Source: an uncultured Clostridia bacterium
Lineage (GTDB): Bacteria > Bacillota > Clostridia > Christensenellales > CAG-314
Assembly (NCBI GenBank): GCA_934294965.1
Contig: CAKRAM010000138.1
Span: 1-6,242, forward strand
Length of the DNA stretch: 6,242 nucleotides
Direction of reading: 5' to 3'
A program made the translations under genes and the position numbers. How positions within the stretch are numbered: the first letter of the stretch is position 1; each line of letters starts with the position of its first letter. The notes beneath the pieces were generated by a model that saw only the letters and a list, made by a program, of their open reading frames with translations, was not told the DNA's origin and searched no databases. Below, piece after piece: positions 1 to 5,400 of this stretch.

Positions 1-572
1 CAATGTTCCGCCGTTCATGGAAGCGTTGGGTAAACGCCGATCGCACGGGCAATATGGACGTCAGCATCGACGAAATGAAAAATTCCGTTTCGGAAATCAT
101 CAAGGCTTGCCAACGTATGAGCAAGATGGACGTCGGCGCGTTGATTGTAATTTCGGACGACATTTCGGATACGGTTGTAGAAAGCGGCACGCCGATAAAC
201 GCACAAATCACGTCGGATTTGTTGGAAACGATTTTCTTCCCCAAAACTCCCTTGCACGACGGTGCAGTGGTTGTGATGGGTAACAGAGTTGTTTCGGCAG
301 GGTGCTACTTGCCTCTTACGCAAGCGGTAAATCTTCCTCGGGAGTTCGGCACCAGACATCGCGCCGCCATAGGCGTTTCCGAAGCGTATCCAAACGCAAC
401 GGTAATTGTGGTAAGTGAGGAGTCGGGCATAATCTCGGCGGTTCACGACGGCAAAATCAAGCGCTACTTGGATGCCGAGCAACTTCGCGCGGTGCTAAAT
501 TGTGCTTTCCGTCTTTCGGACGAAGCCGAAGAAATCAAAGTTTGGGGGCTTGTGACAGATGAAAAAGAATAA
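1..572 (+). CDS. cdaA: Diadenylate cyclase CdaA, 5'-truncated (DAC domain, c-di-AMP synthesis)
   Basis: This is the C-terminal part of a membrane-anchored diadenylate cyclase, which condenses two ATP into the second messenger c-di-AMP at the inner face of the membrane. The first complete codon is at position 3, and 189 residues are visible. The DAC-domain signatures are present: the catalytic LHDGAVVV stretch (DGA at residues 86-88 of the visible part), GTRHRAAIGVSE (residues 116-126, the RHR nucleotide-binding motif), and VSEESG (137-142). The opening FRRSWKRW corresponds to the segment just after the transmembrane helices of CdaA homologues, where the family usually reads FQPELRRA. The missing upstream part should therefore hold about three membrane helices, and the methionine at position 3 is internal rather than the start. 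The 3' end overlaps a small membrane-protein gene by 14 bp. In many Bacillota cdaA is followed by the regulator gene cdaR (YbbR domains), but here it is not. The family assignment is confident. Confidence 0.95.
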   Translation, partial: MFRRSWKRWVNADRTGNMDVSIDEMKNSVSEIIKACQRMSKMDVGALIVISDDISDTVVESGTPINAQITSDLLETIFFPKTPLHDGAVVVMGNRVVSAGCYLPLTQAVNLPREFGTRHRAAIGVSEAYPNATVIVVSEESGIISAVHDGKIKRYLDAEQLRAVLNCAFRLSDEAEEIKVWGLVTDEKE

Positions 573-687
573 GCACGGTTTCGGATACGCAATAGGACAC
601 TTTTTCAAACACTACGGAGGCATTTTGCTTTTGTCCATGGTGTGCGCCGCAATGACTGTTTTGATGATAGCGATTGCCGCAAAGTAG
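559..687 (+). CDS. Small single-span membrane protein overlapping the cdaA 3' end
   Basis: This is a 42-residue ORF beginning MKKNKHGFGYAIGHFFKHYG and ending in AIAAK. It has a basic, His/Lys-rich N-terminal half of about 20 residues. One hydrophobic segment follows (about residues 21-41, GILLLSMVCAAMTVLMIAIAA), enough for a single membrane span with the N-terminus probably cytoplasmic by the positive-inside rule. The ATG lies inside the last codons of cdaA (14-bp overlap, +1 frame), with a G-rich stretch (GGGGG at 544-548) about ten bases upstream. This suggests translational coupling to the cyclase. A terminator 31 bp after the stop closes the transcript. I recognise no family. A role as a small partner or modulator of the membrane cyclase is inference from position only. 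It could also be a remnant or a chance ORF, although the coupled start, the clean hydrophobic profile and the fit before the terminator favour a real gene. Confidence 0.6.
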   Translation: MKKNKHGFGYAIGHFFKHYGGILLLSMVCAAMTVLMIAIAAK

Positions 688-717
688 TTTTGCCTCAAAT
701 TTAATATTCAAACACTT

Positions 718-749
718 GCCGTAACGGTTTTCCGTTGCGGCATTTTTTT
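718..749 (+). terminator. Intrinsic terminator after cdaA and the small membrane protein
   Basis: A ten-base-pair stem (GCCGTAACGG at 718-727 with CCGTTGCGGC at 732-741, one G-U pair) with a TTTT loop is followed by A and seven T residues. It lies 31 bp after the small membrane-protein stop and ends that transcript. Confidence 0.9.
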
Positions 750-887
750 GTCCATTTTTGCTCGTTTTTACAATTTCCCGCATATTTTTCCAAAAAATCG
801 CATTGTTTTGCACAATTTTCCAAAAGAAAGTCAAATTAGTATAACATTTTATTTTTTTGCAAATTTTGAAAGTAATACCGTGTTTAC
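750..887. other. AT-rich spacer with no supported gene
   Basis: This stretch is strongly AT-rich, with runs of T and A and no ORF with a plausible start. A minus-strand reading frame through here crosses the terminator and resembles no family. A TGTTATACT extended -10 look-alike can be read on the minus strand near 840-848, but no gene lies downstream of it. I see nothing else. Confidence 0.5.
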
Positions 888-1080
888 AAAGTTCGTTTCA
901 TTCTAAAGTGCATTGTTTGCGGCAGCATGTGGCTGTCTCATTTTTTGTAATAATAAAAAACCAAATACCTTATAAAGTCGATTTCATCCTAAATTAGCAT
1001 AATTTTCGGTAGCATGTAATAGCGTTATCTTTTGTAATAATAAAAAAAACAAATTGATTTCTAAAGTCGATTACATATAA
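888..1080. repeat. Tandem direct repeat, 86-89 bp unit, two copies plus a partial third
   Basis: Copy A spans 888-973, copy B 974-1062, and a partial copy C 1063-1080. Shared blocks recur in the same order: AAAGT(T)CG followed by TTTCAT or TTACAT, CTAAA, CGG(C/T)AGCATGT (920-930 and 1007-1017), and the 18-base identical block TTTTGTAATAATAAAAAA (943-960 and 1030-1047). The copies have diverged elsewhere, so the duplication is old or only these blocks are under constraint. Within each copy a short stem can be drawn: GGCAGC with GCTGTC in A, and GGTAGC with GTTATC in B. The second arm sits at a different offset in B, so the structural reading is weak. The period and array are unlike CRISPR repeats. 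Confidence 0.7.
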
Positions 1081-1081
1081 A
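1054..1081 (+). promoter_or_regulatory. Possible sigma-A promoter upstream of the hairpin-rich region
   Basis: TTGATT (1054-1059) and TATAAA (1076-1081) are separated by 16 bp and straddle the junction of repeat copies B and C. A second -10-like TATAAT lies at 1103-1108 but lacks a good -35. Either could start a transcript running into the hairpins at 1114-1239 and on to the aspartokinase gene. AT-rich DNA produces such matches easily, so this is weak. Confidence 0.3.
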
Positions 1082-1110
1082 AAGGCACGTTTCCTAATAG
1101 TTTATAATAC

Positions 1111-1240
1111 AAGAAGTTGTAAATTTGCTTGCAAGGGCTTGCGACTTTGCCGTTTTACATACCGGAAGGTAAAACGCTGGTTTTTTGCGGAAAACACGCA
1201 AGTATTTGAAAGATTTTGCCGACAGGCAAAAGATTTGCCA
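1111..1240 (+). ncRNA. Candidate structured RNA (leader or small RNA), four successive hairpins
   Basis: Successive stems are visible. Hairpin 1: AAGTTGTAA (1114-1122) pairs with TTGCGACTT (1139-1147) through two G-U pairs, enclosing a GCAA tetraloop at 1131-1134. Hairpin 2: CGTTTTAC (1151-1158) with GTAAAACG (1169-1176), containing ACC-GGAA-GGT. Hairpin 3: TTGCG (1185-1189) with CGCAA (1197-1201). Hairpin 4: TTTTGCC (1214-1220) with GGCAAAA (1225-1231), loop GACA. GGCAAA (1225-1230) can instead pair with TTTGCC at 1234-1239 (three-base loop) or at 1146-1151, so alternative folds are possible. GC is higher here than in the flanking DNA. The stretch is non-coding and lies upstream of the aspartokinase gene. 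I match it to no known class: it lacks lysine-riboswitch, T-box and c-di-GMP-I landmarks. Existence as a functional RNA is inference. Confidence 0.35.
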
Positions 1241-1313
1241 CGTATAGTTTACATTATATTAAAATAAGACAAGTGCAAAAGGGCGCATGACACTATGAAA
1301 ACGCAAAAAAGAC

Positions 1314-1362
1314 GCGTTATATTATGATAACGCTAAAAGGACGCGTTATATTATGATAACGC
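1314..1362 (+). promoter_or_regulatory. Alternating inverted-repeat segments enclosing start codon and Shine-Dalgarno
   Basis: Four 7-base segments alternate: GCGTTAT (1314-1320), ATAACGC (1327-1333), GCGTTAT (1343-1349) and ATAACGC (1356-1362). Each neighbouring pair is perfectly complementary. Pairs 1:2 and 3:4 put an ATG in a six-base loop (1324-1326 and 1353-1355). Pair 2:3 puts the Shine-Dalgarno AGGA (1338-1341) in a nine-base loop. Pairings 1:2+3:4 and 2:3 exclude each other, the layout expected of an attenuator or translational switch. Mini-ORFs 1295-1327 (MKTQKRRVIL) and 1324-1356 (MITLKGRVIL) each end in a TGA overlapping the next ATG (ATGA). The complementarity is visible; regulatory function is inferred. 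Confidence 0.5.
1338..1341 (+). promoter_or_regulatory. Ribosome binding site of the aspartokinase gene
   Basis: AGGA within AAAAGGAC lies 11 bases before the ATG at 1353. The equivalent site in the preceding repeat unit reads AAAAAGAC, a weaker match. This supports 1353 as the start, as does the fact that only this ATG leads into the KFGGT motif. Confidence 0.6.
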
Positions 1363-2414
1363 TAAAATTCGGCGGCACGGCAATGACGCCGCAAAACATC
1401 AAATTTGTAAAGCAAGCGGTGCAAAACCAAAATTGCGCCGTGGTTGTCAGCGCCCCGGGAAAAACATTTTCCGCCGACAAAAAGGTTACCGACCTGCTCA
1501 TTGCCTACTATCGTGACGGTTCGGACGAAAATTGGCAGCCGATTGCCCAAAAATTCCGTGCGCTGGCATATTTTGCCGATTGCACGACGGACGTCGACCG
1601 CCTGTTGTTCGAGGCGCGCCTTGCCGCCCGTTCGTCGCTGTGGCATTGCATGTCCGTCGGTGAGGAACTTTCGGCAAAAATCACGGCAAACTACTTGGGT
1701 TTCGACTACGTCGAGGCGGACAAAACCTTCGCGTTCGATACTTGCGGCAAACTACTCAAAGCGCAAACGATAGTTAATCTAAAAGCGGCGTTTCGGGGCG
1801 TAAAACAGGCTGTTATCGGCGGTTTTTACGGCGGTTCTGTTGTCGGTCGCAAGGTGTTCAGTCGTGGCGGAAGCGACGTGAGCGGCTCATACCTGGCAGT
1901 TGCCACCAACAGCGTTTTGTACCAAAATTGCACCGACGTTTGCGGCGTCTACGTTGCCGATCCAGCTTTGGTGGTAGATAGTCATAGGCACGAGTTTTTG
2001 TCCTATGAACAAATGGAAATTTTGTCTCGCCACGGAGCGTCGGTTTTGCATAGCGATGCCGTTTCACCACTGCAAAAGCAGGCAATTCCGCTGGAAATCA
2101 AGTGTTTTTACACTCCTCACTCCGTCGGCACAATGGTGCAAAACGTTTCGGCGCAAAACACCGTGCTTTCGGTTGCAGAGCGCAAAACAAAGCGAGGCTA
2201 TTGCTGCGAGGTGTTGCATTGTTTGGATGCCGCGCGGGCGGCGCAACTGACAAGTCGGCTTATCGAACGCACGCAAAAAATCACGTCCGGGATAGGCTTT
2301 TCGCCTGTGTGCCTGTCCACAACCGTTTACGCTGTCCAATCCACCCACAGCAAGGTAAAATTTTTTGCCGATAGTTCGGTTTTACAGCCGGTCTACGACG
2401 TTTTTGTGCGTTAG
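1353..2414 (+). CDS. lysC: Aspartokinase, short form lacking recognisable ACT domains
   Basis: Aspartokinase phosphorylates L-aspartate with ATP, the first step toward lysine, diaminopimelate, threonine and methionine. The kinase fold is clear: KFGGT (residues 5-9), VVSAPGK (31-37, usually VSAMGK), GEELSA (103-108), GGFYG (156-160), FSRGGSD (169-175, the aspartate/ATP-binding loop), TDVCGVYVADP (194-204) and GASVLH (228-233). The kinase-domain end follows near residue 260 (VGTMV). At 353 residues it is shorter than the usual 400-450. The remaining 90 or so residues do not resemble the two ACT domains that bind lysine or threonine, so allosteric feedback may be absent or altered. The start is fixed by MITLKFGGT. 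No other aspartate-pathway gene adjoins it. It is preceded by the repeat and hairpin leader and followed by a weak terminator, so it is probably monocistronic. The symbol is by function; which paralogue it represents is unknown. Confidence 0.9.
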   Translation: MITLKFGGTAMTPQNIKFVKQAVQNQNCAVVVSAPGKTFSADKKVTDLLIAYYRDGSDENWQPIAQKFRALAYFADCTTDVDRLLFEARLAARSSLWHCMSVGEELSAKITANYLGFDYVEADKTFAFDTCGKLLKAQTIVNLKAAFRGVKQAVIGGFYGGSVVGRKVFSRGGSDVSGSYLAVATNSVLYQNCTDVCGVYVADPALVVDSHRHEFLSYEQMEILSRHGASVLHSDAVSPLQKQAIPLEIKCFYTPHSVGTMVQNVSAQNTVLSVAERKTKRGYCCEVLHCLDAARAAQLTSRLIERTQKITSGIGFSPVCLSTTVYAVQSTHSKVKFFADSSVLQPVYDVFVR

Positions 2415-2415
2415 C

Positions 2416-2444
2416 AATCAATCCGCGCGGCACTGATTTTTTTT
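2416..2444 (+). terminator. Weak intrinsic terminator after the aspartokinase gene
   Basis: AATCA (2416-2420) pairs with TGATT (2434-2438) around a GC-rich CCGCGCGG core (2423-2430), followed by a run of eight T residues (2437-2444). The stem is short and interrupted, so efficiency is uncertain, but it lies directly after the stop and before a new promoter. Confidence 0.5.
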
Positions 2445-2451
2445 CGCATTA

Positions 2452-2480
2452 TTGACTTGGCAATATATATATGATATAAT
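2452..2480 (+). promoter_or_regulatory. Strong sigma-A promoter for the two flavoprotein genes
   Basis: TTGACT (-35, 2452-2457) lies 17 bp upstream of TATAAT (-10, 2475-2480), with an extended -10 TG at 2472-2473. This is close to consensus. Transcription would begin near 2487, giving a leader of about 25 bases before the ATG at 2511. Confidence 0.88.
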
Positions 2481-2510
2481 AACTTGGATATTGAATTTTT
2501 TCGGTGAATA

Positions 2511-3638
2511 ATGAACGTTTTGGTTATCGGCGGCGGCATGAGCGGCATCACGTTTGCGCTTGCAGCCAAAAGACAGGGGCATAGCGTAACCTTGGTGGAA
2601 AAAAACGAGCGCTTGGGCAAAAAACTGTCGGCGACGGGCAACGGAAAGTGCAACGTCGGCAACGTAAATGTCGGTCCTGCGTGCTTCAACCGTTCAATGG
2701 TTGCAGGCAAGGTGCTAAATTGTGTGTCCGTACAAAACTACACGGATTTTTTGCAGTCGGTTGGCATTTTTACCTATGCGGACGAGGTCGGGCGCATGTA
2801 TCCGCTGTCCGATTCGGCAAACAACGTGGTCGATTGCTTCCGCGCGGCGCTTGCGCGAGAGGGCGTAAAAGTCATTTTGGGCAAAGCGGCAGGCAAAGTG
2901 CAAAAGGTCAATGGCGGCTATCAAACGGATTTTGGCGTGTTTAATAAGGTTTGCCTGTGTGTCGGCAGCGGCAGTCAGGCGGAAAAGCCCGTTTTGGACG
3001 GCTTTGTTGAGTCAAATTGGCTAACGCCCGTAAGTCCGTCGCTTGTTCCGATAAAGGTCAAAAATTCGGATAAAACTTTGAGCGGACTTCGCGCCAAATG
3101 CGGCGTAAAACTGGTTTCAAACGGCAAAACGCTGTATTCGGAAACGGGCGAAGTGCAGTTCAAGGAGTACGGCTTGTCCGGCATTTGCATTTTCAACGCT
3201 TCGGCAGTGATTGCTCGCAGTGTCGTTTGTGGCAACAGCCAACCCTACGCAATAACGCTGGATTTAGTCCCCAAACTGGACGAGCAAACGCTTGCCCGAA
3301 TTGTCCAAAACCGCATAGACGGCGGCTGGGAAACTTCCACGCTGCTTTGCGGCATATTGCACAACAAAATTGCCGCTTCGGTGCTAAAAAACGCCAAAAA
3401 CGCGGCTCAAATAGCCAAAAATGCAAAAATTATGACCTTCGAGGTGGACAGGCTGTTGGATTGGTCCATGAGCCAGGTTACCGCAGGCGGCATAGACGAG
3501 CGTTTTGTCGGCGAAGATTTATCTTTGCCAAACGGCATAATCGCCTTGGGGGAAGTGCTTAACGTGGACGGCTTTTGCGGCGGAAACAACCTGTACTTTG
3601 CCGCGACGTCGGCGCTGTACGCTTCAAAATTTTTGTAA
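2511..3638 (+). CDS. BaiN/HI0933-like FAD-dependent oxidoreductase
   Basis: This is a cytoplasmic flavoprotein of the HI0933/YhiN/BaiN family (often named aminoacetone oxidase family or NAD(P)/FAD-dependent oxidoreductase), whose physiological substrate is mostly unknown. The Rossmann FAD motif GGGMSG is at residues 7-12, with ribose-binding E30. The family-specific GKKLSATGNGKCNV spans 36-49, RMYPLSDSA 95-103, and PSLVPI 176-181. QVTAGGI (322-328) and GEVLNVDGFCGGNN (347-360) form the C-terminal FAD-binding end. At 375 residues it is somewhat shorter than the usual 400 or so. After CVGSGS (150-155) the sequence goes almost directly to PSLVPI, and the TGStGdGy segment typical of the family is not recognisable. 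The start has a near GGTGA (2503-2507) as Shine-Dalgarno. It is first in a two-gene operon with another flavoprotein 12 bp downstream. BaiN itself acts on bile acids in gut clostridia, but sequence alone does not support that activity here. Confidence 0.88.
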   Translation: MNVLVIGGGMSGITFALAAKRQGHSVTLVEKNERLGKKLSATGNGKCNVGNVNVGPACFNRSMVAGKVLNCVSVQNYTDFLQSVGIFTYADEVGRMYPLSDSANNVVDCFRAALAREGVKVILGKAAGKVQKVNGGYQTDFGVFNKVCLCVGSGSQAEKPVLDGFVESNWLTPVSPSLVPIKVKNSDKTLSGLRAKCGVKLVSNGKTLYSETGEVQFKEYGLSGICIFNASAVIARSVVCGNSQPYAITLDLVPKLDEQTLARIVQNRIDGGWETSTLLCGILHNKIAASVLKNAKNAAQIAKNAKIMTFEVDRLLDWSMSQVTAGGIDERFVGEDLSLPNGIIALGEVLNVDGFCGGNNLYFAATSALYASKFL

Positions 3639-3650
3639 AGAGAGATTTGT

Positions 3651-5237
3651 ATGTCTACTAAATACCTAACGCAAAAAATCAACATACCCTTGGATTGCGT
3701 CGATCCGATGTTCAAAATTTGCCACTCGGTTGGGCTAAAACCGTCGCAAATCAAATCCGTAACGCTCAATTCCCAAAGTTTGGACGCGCGCCGCGGCAGG
3801 GAAATGCACTTTGTGTGCAGTTACGTTATCGAAACGGACGCCTTCGACGTCAAAAATTGCACGCCCTACGTAGAGCCGTACGATGCGCTTTCTCCCGTCA
3901 AAAACAAGGTGGAGGGCAAAAGTTGTATAATCGTCGGCGCAGGTCCTGCGGGGTTGTTTTTGGCTAGATATTTGACCACTCGCGGAGTAAAAGTTATCGT
4001 AATCGAGCGCGGCTCCAACCTGCCCAAGCGCAGAGAGGACGTTCGCTCCTATTTCAGCGGCGGCGATTTTAACGCGGAAAGCAACGTTCAGTACGGTTTG
4101 GGCGGTGCGGGAGCGTTTTCCGACGGAAAACTGACTTGCGGCAATTCTTCTCCGCTTATCCACACTGTTTTTAAGGAGTTTGTTCGTTGTGGCGCGCCCA
4201 AGGACATCATGACCACCAACATGCCGCACGTCGGCACGGATAAACTTGTTGCCGTCGTAAGCAAAATGCGGGATAAAATCGTCGGTGGCGGCGGAGAGTT
4301 CCGCTTCGACACGCTGGTAACCGACCTAATCGTCAAGGATGGCAAAGTGGTGGGCGTAAAAACCATCAACAAGGTTAGCACCTTCAAACTGTATGCCGAT
4401 TGCGTTTGCCTGTGCGTAGGCAACAGCGCTCGCGACGTGTACAAAATGCTAAAACGGCGCGGTGTAAACTTGCAGTTCAAACCGTTTGCCGTAGGTCTAC
4501 GGGTGGAGCATCCTCGCAAACAAATCAATTCCATTCAGTACGGAATGCACGCCACTCACAGAGATTTGCCCTCGGCAAGTTACAAAATGGCGTACAACGG
4601 CAGGGACGGACACAGTTGCTACACGTTTTGCATGTGTCCCGGGGGCAGCATCATTGCCGCCAATTCCGAACCGAAAAGCGTTGTTACCAACGGCATGAGT
4701 AACTATGCCCGAGACGACGACAACAGCAACAGTGCGCTTGTTGTAAACGTTGGCTTGGAGGACATGGCTCGCTGGGGCTACGACGTTGCCGATTGCCTTT
4801 GCGGAGTGCGTTTCCAGCAGGATTTGGAACGTGCAGCCTACAAACTCGGCGGCGGAAACTTCCGTGCGCCTGCACAAAACGTGGTAGATTTTGTCCAAAA
4901 CGTTGCCTCAACCTCCATCGATTTGCGTTGCAGTTATCCGCGCGGCGTAACGCCCTGCAATTTGCGTACGCTTTTCCCTACGGAAATCAACGATACCATA
5001 GCCGACGGCTTGCAGTATTTTGAACAGCGTATGGAAGGCTTTTCCACAAGCGGAACGCTCGTAGGCGTGGAAACCCGAACTTCCGCCCCGGTACGCATTG
5101 TGCGCGGTGAAGATTTTCAGGCCGATATTCGCGGTTTGTACCCCGTCGGGGAAGGCGCAGGCTATGCCGGCGGCATTGTCAGCAGCGGTGTGGACGCCCT
5201 CCGCGTCGGCGAAGCAATAATAAAATCCTTCTCGTAG
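3651..5237 (+). CDS. COG2509-type FAD-dependent protein (uncharacterised dehydrogenase family)
   Basis: This 528-residue flavoprotein belongs to the widely distributed COG2509 family, annotated as FAD-dependent protein or NAD(P)/FAD-dependent oxidoreductase without a settled substrate. An N-terminal domain of about 90 residues precedes the Rossmann motif VGAGPAG (95-101), which is followed by ribose-binding E119-R120. Family signatures are FSGGDFNAESNVQYGLGGAG (135-154) with AFSDGKL (155-161), TFCMCPGG (325-332), VETRTSAPVRI (473-483), and the C-terminal FAD-binding stretch GLYPVGEGAGYAGGIVSSG (495-513). Length and motif order are complete for the family. It starts 12 bp after the BaiN-like gene with an AAAGAGAGA Shine-Dalgarno-like sequence (3637-3645), so the two are co-transcribed and coupled. 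It ends before a region of inverted repeats and a bidirectional terminator. CxC and CxGN-type cysteines are frequent, but no iron-sulfur motif is evident. The family call is secure; the reaction is unknown. Confidence 0.92.
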   Translation: MSTKYLTQKINIPLDCVDPMFKICHSVGLKPSQIKSVTLNSQSLDARRGREMHFVCSYVIETDAFDVKNCTPYVEPYDALSPVKNKVEGKSCIIVGAGPAGLFLARYLTTRGVKVIVIERGSNLPKRREDVRSYFSGGDFNAESNVQYGLGGAGAFSDGKLTCGNSSPLIHTVFKEFVRCGAPKDIMTTNMPHVGTDKLVAVVSKMRDKIVGGGGEFRFDTLVTDLIVKDGKVVGVKTINKVSTFKLYADCVCLCVGNSARDVYKMLKRRGVNLQFKPFAVGLRVEHPRKQINSIQYGMHATHRDLPSASYKMAYNGRDGHSCYTFCMCPGGSIIAANSEPKSVVTNGMSNYARDDDNSNSALVVNVGLEDMARWGYDVADCLCGVRFQQDLERAAYKLGGGNFRAPAQNVVDFVQNVASTSIDLRCSYPRGVTPCNLRTLFPTEINDTIADGLQYFEQRMEGFSTSGTLVGVETRTSAPVRIVRGEDFQADIRGLYPVGEGAGYAGGIVSSGVDALRVGEAIIKSFS

Positions 5238-5246
5238 CGTTCCGAC

Positions 5247-5325
5247 CACACGCGCAGGCGAAGCCTGTTTCCCTTGGTTCGTGTGCAATGCCGATTGCCG
5301 TTAGCGATTTTCGATGTAGCATTGC
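5247..5325. repeat. Nested inverted repeats in the 3' untranslated region
   Basis: CACACG (5247-5252) pairs with CGTGTG (5280-5285), enclosing CAGGC-GAA-GCCTG (5255-5267). Next to it GCAATGC (5285-5291) pairs with GCATTGC (5319-5325). No T-run follows directly, so these are not themselves a terminator. They may be an extragenic palindrome or a 3'-end RNA structure. No ORF is supported here. Confidence 0.5.
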
Positions 5326-5347
5326 CGTTATCCACCGCCAACCGCAT

Positions 5348-5387
5348 AAAAAAAACACCGAAACTGTTGCAGTTCGGTGTTTTTTTT
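5348..5387. terminator. Bidirectional intrinsic terminator between convergent genes
   Basis: Eight A residues (5348-5355) precede CACCG (5356-5360), and the complementary CGGTG (5375-5379) precedes eight T residues (5380-5387). Between them AACTG-TTG-CAGTT extends the stem with one bulged A. The A-run on one side and T-run on the other make it usable from both strands, ending the flavoprotein operon (+) and the pilin-like gene (-). Confidence 0.93.
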
Positions 5388-5400
5388 GTATTATGTTTTA

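Larger units (their letters stand above)
1277..1363 (+). repeat. Three tandem 29-bp repeats ending at the aspartokinase start
   Basis: The units are 1277-1305, 1306-1334 and 1335-1363. The last two differ at a single base, and the first matches the last at 22 of 29 positions. Each unit carries an A-rich Shine-Dalgarno-like 5' end and an ATG at its 19th base (1295, 1324, 1353). The third ATG is the aspartokinase start. The base that distinguishes copies 2 and 3 makes the Shine-Dalgarno stronger (AAGGA rather than AAAGA) in front of the genuine start. The array appears to have arisen by duplication of the gene's own translation-initiation region. Confidence 0.9.

Noticed and set aside
535..834. 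99-residue minus-strand ORF
   Set aside because: It crosses the terminator hairpin and the real genes on the other strand, and its composition is that of AT-rich spacer.
888..1080. CRISPR array
   Set aside because: The repeat unit is 86-89 bp, diverged and contiguous, with no short constant repeat and unique spacers, and there are no cas genes.
1151..1176. CCGGAAGG resembling the GGAA tetraloop of bacterial SRP RNA
   Set aside because: The flanking internal-loop bases of SRP RNA helix 8 (CAGG and AGCAG) are absent. Only the tetraloop matches.
1111..1352. Lysine riboswitch or T-box upstream of the aspartokinase gene
   Set aside because: I see neither the T-box GGTGG-type sequence nor lysine-riboswitch conserved blocks, and no terminator hairpin with a T-run directly before the gene.
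1277..1363. CRISPR array or iterons of a replication origin
   Set aside because: The 29-bp units abut without spacers and include the gene's own start codon. No replication protein is nearby.
490..2724. Shared GGTGCTAAATTGTG in cdaA and the BaiN-like gene
   Set aside because: Both encode VLNC within unrelated protein contexts. A 14-base coincidence through codon use is the simplest explanation.
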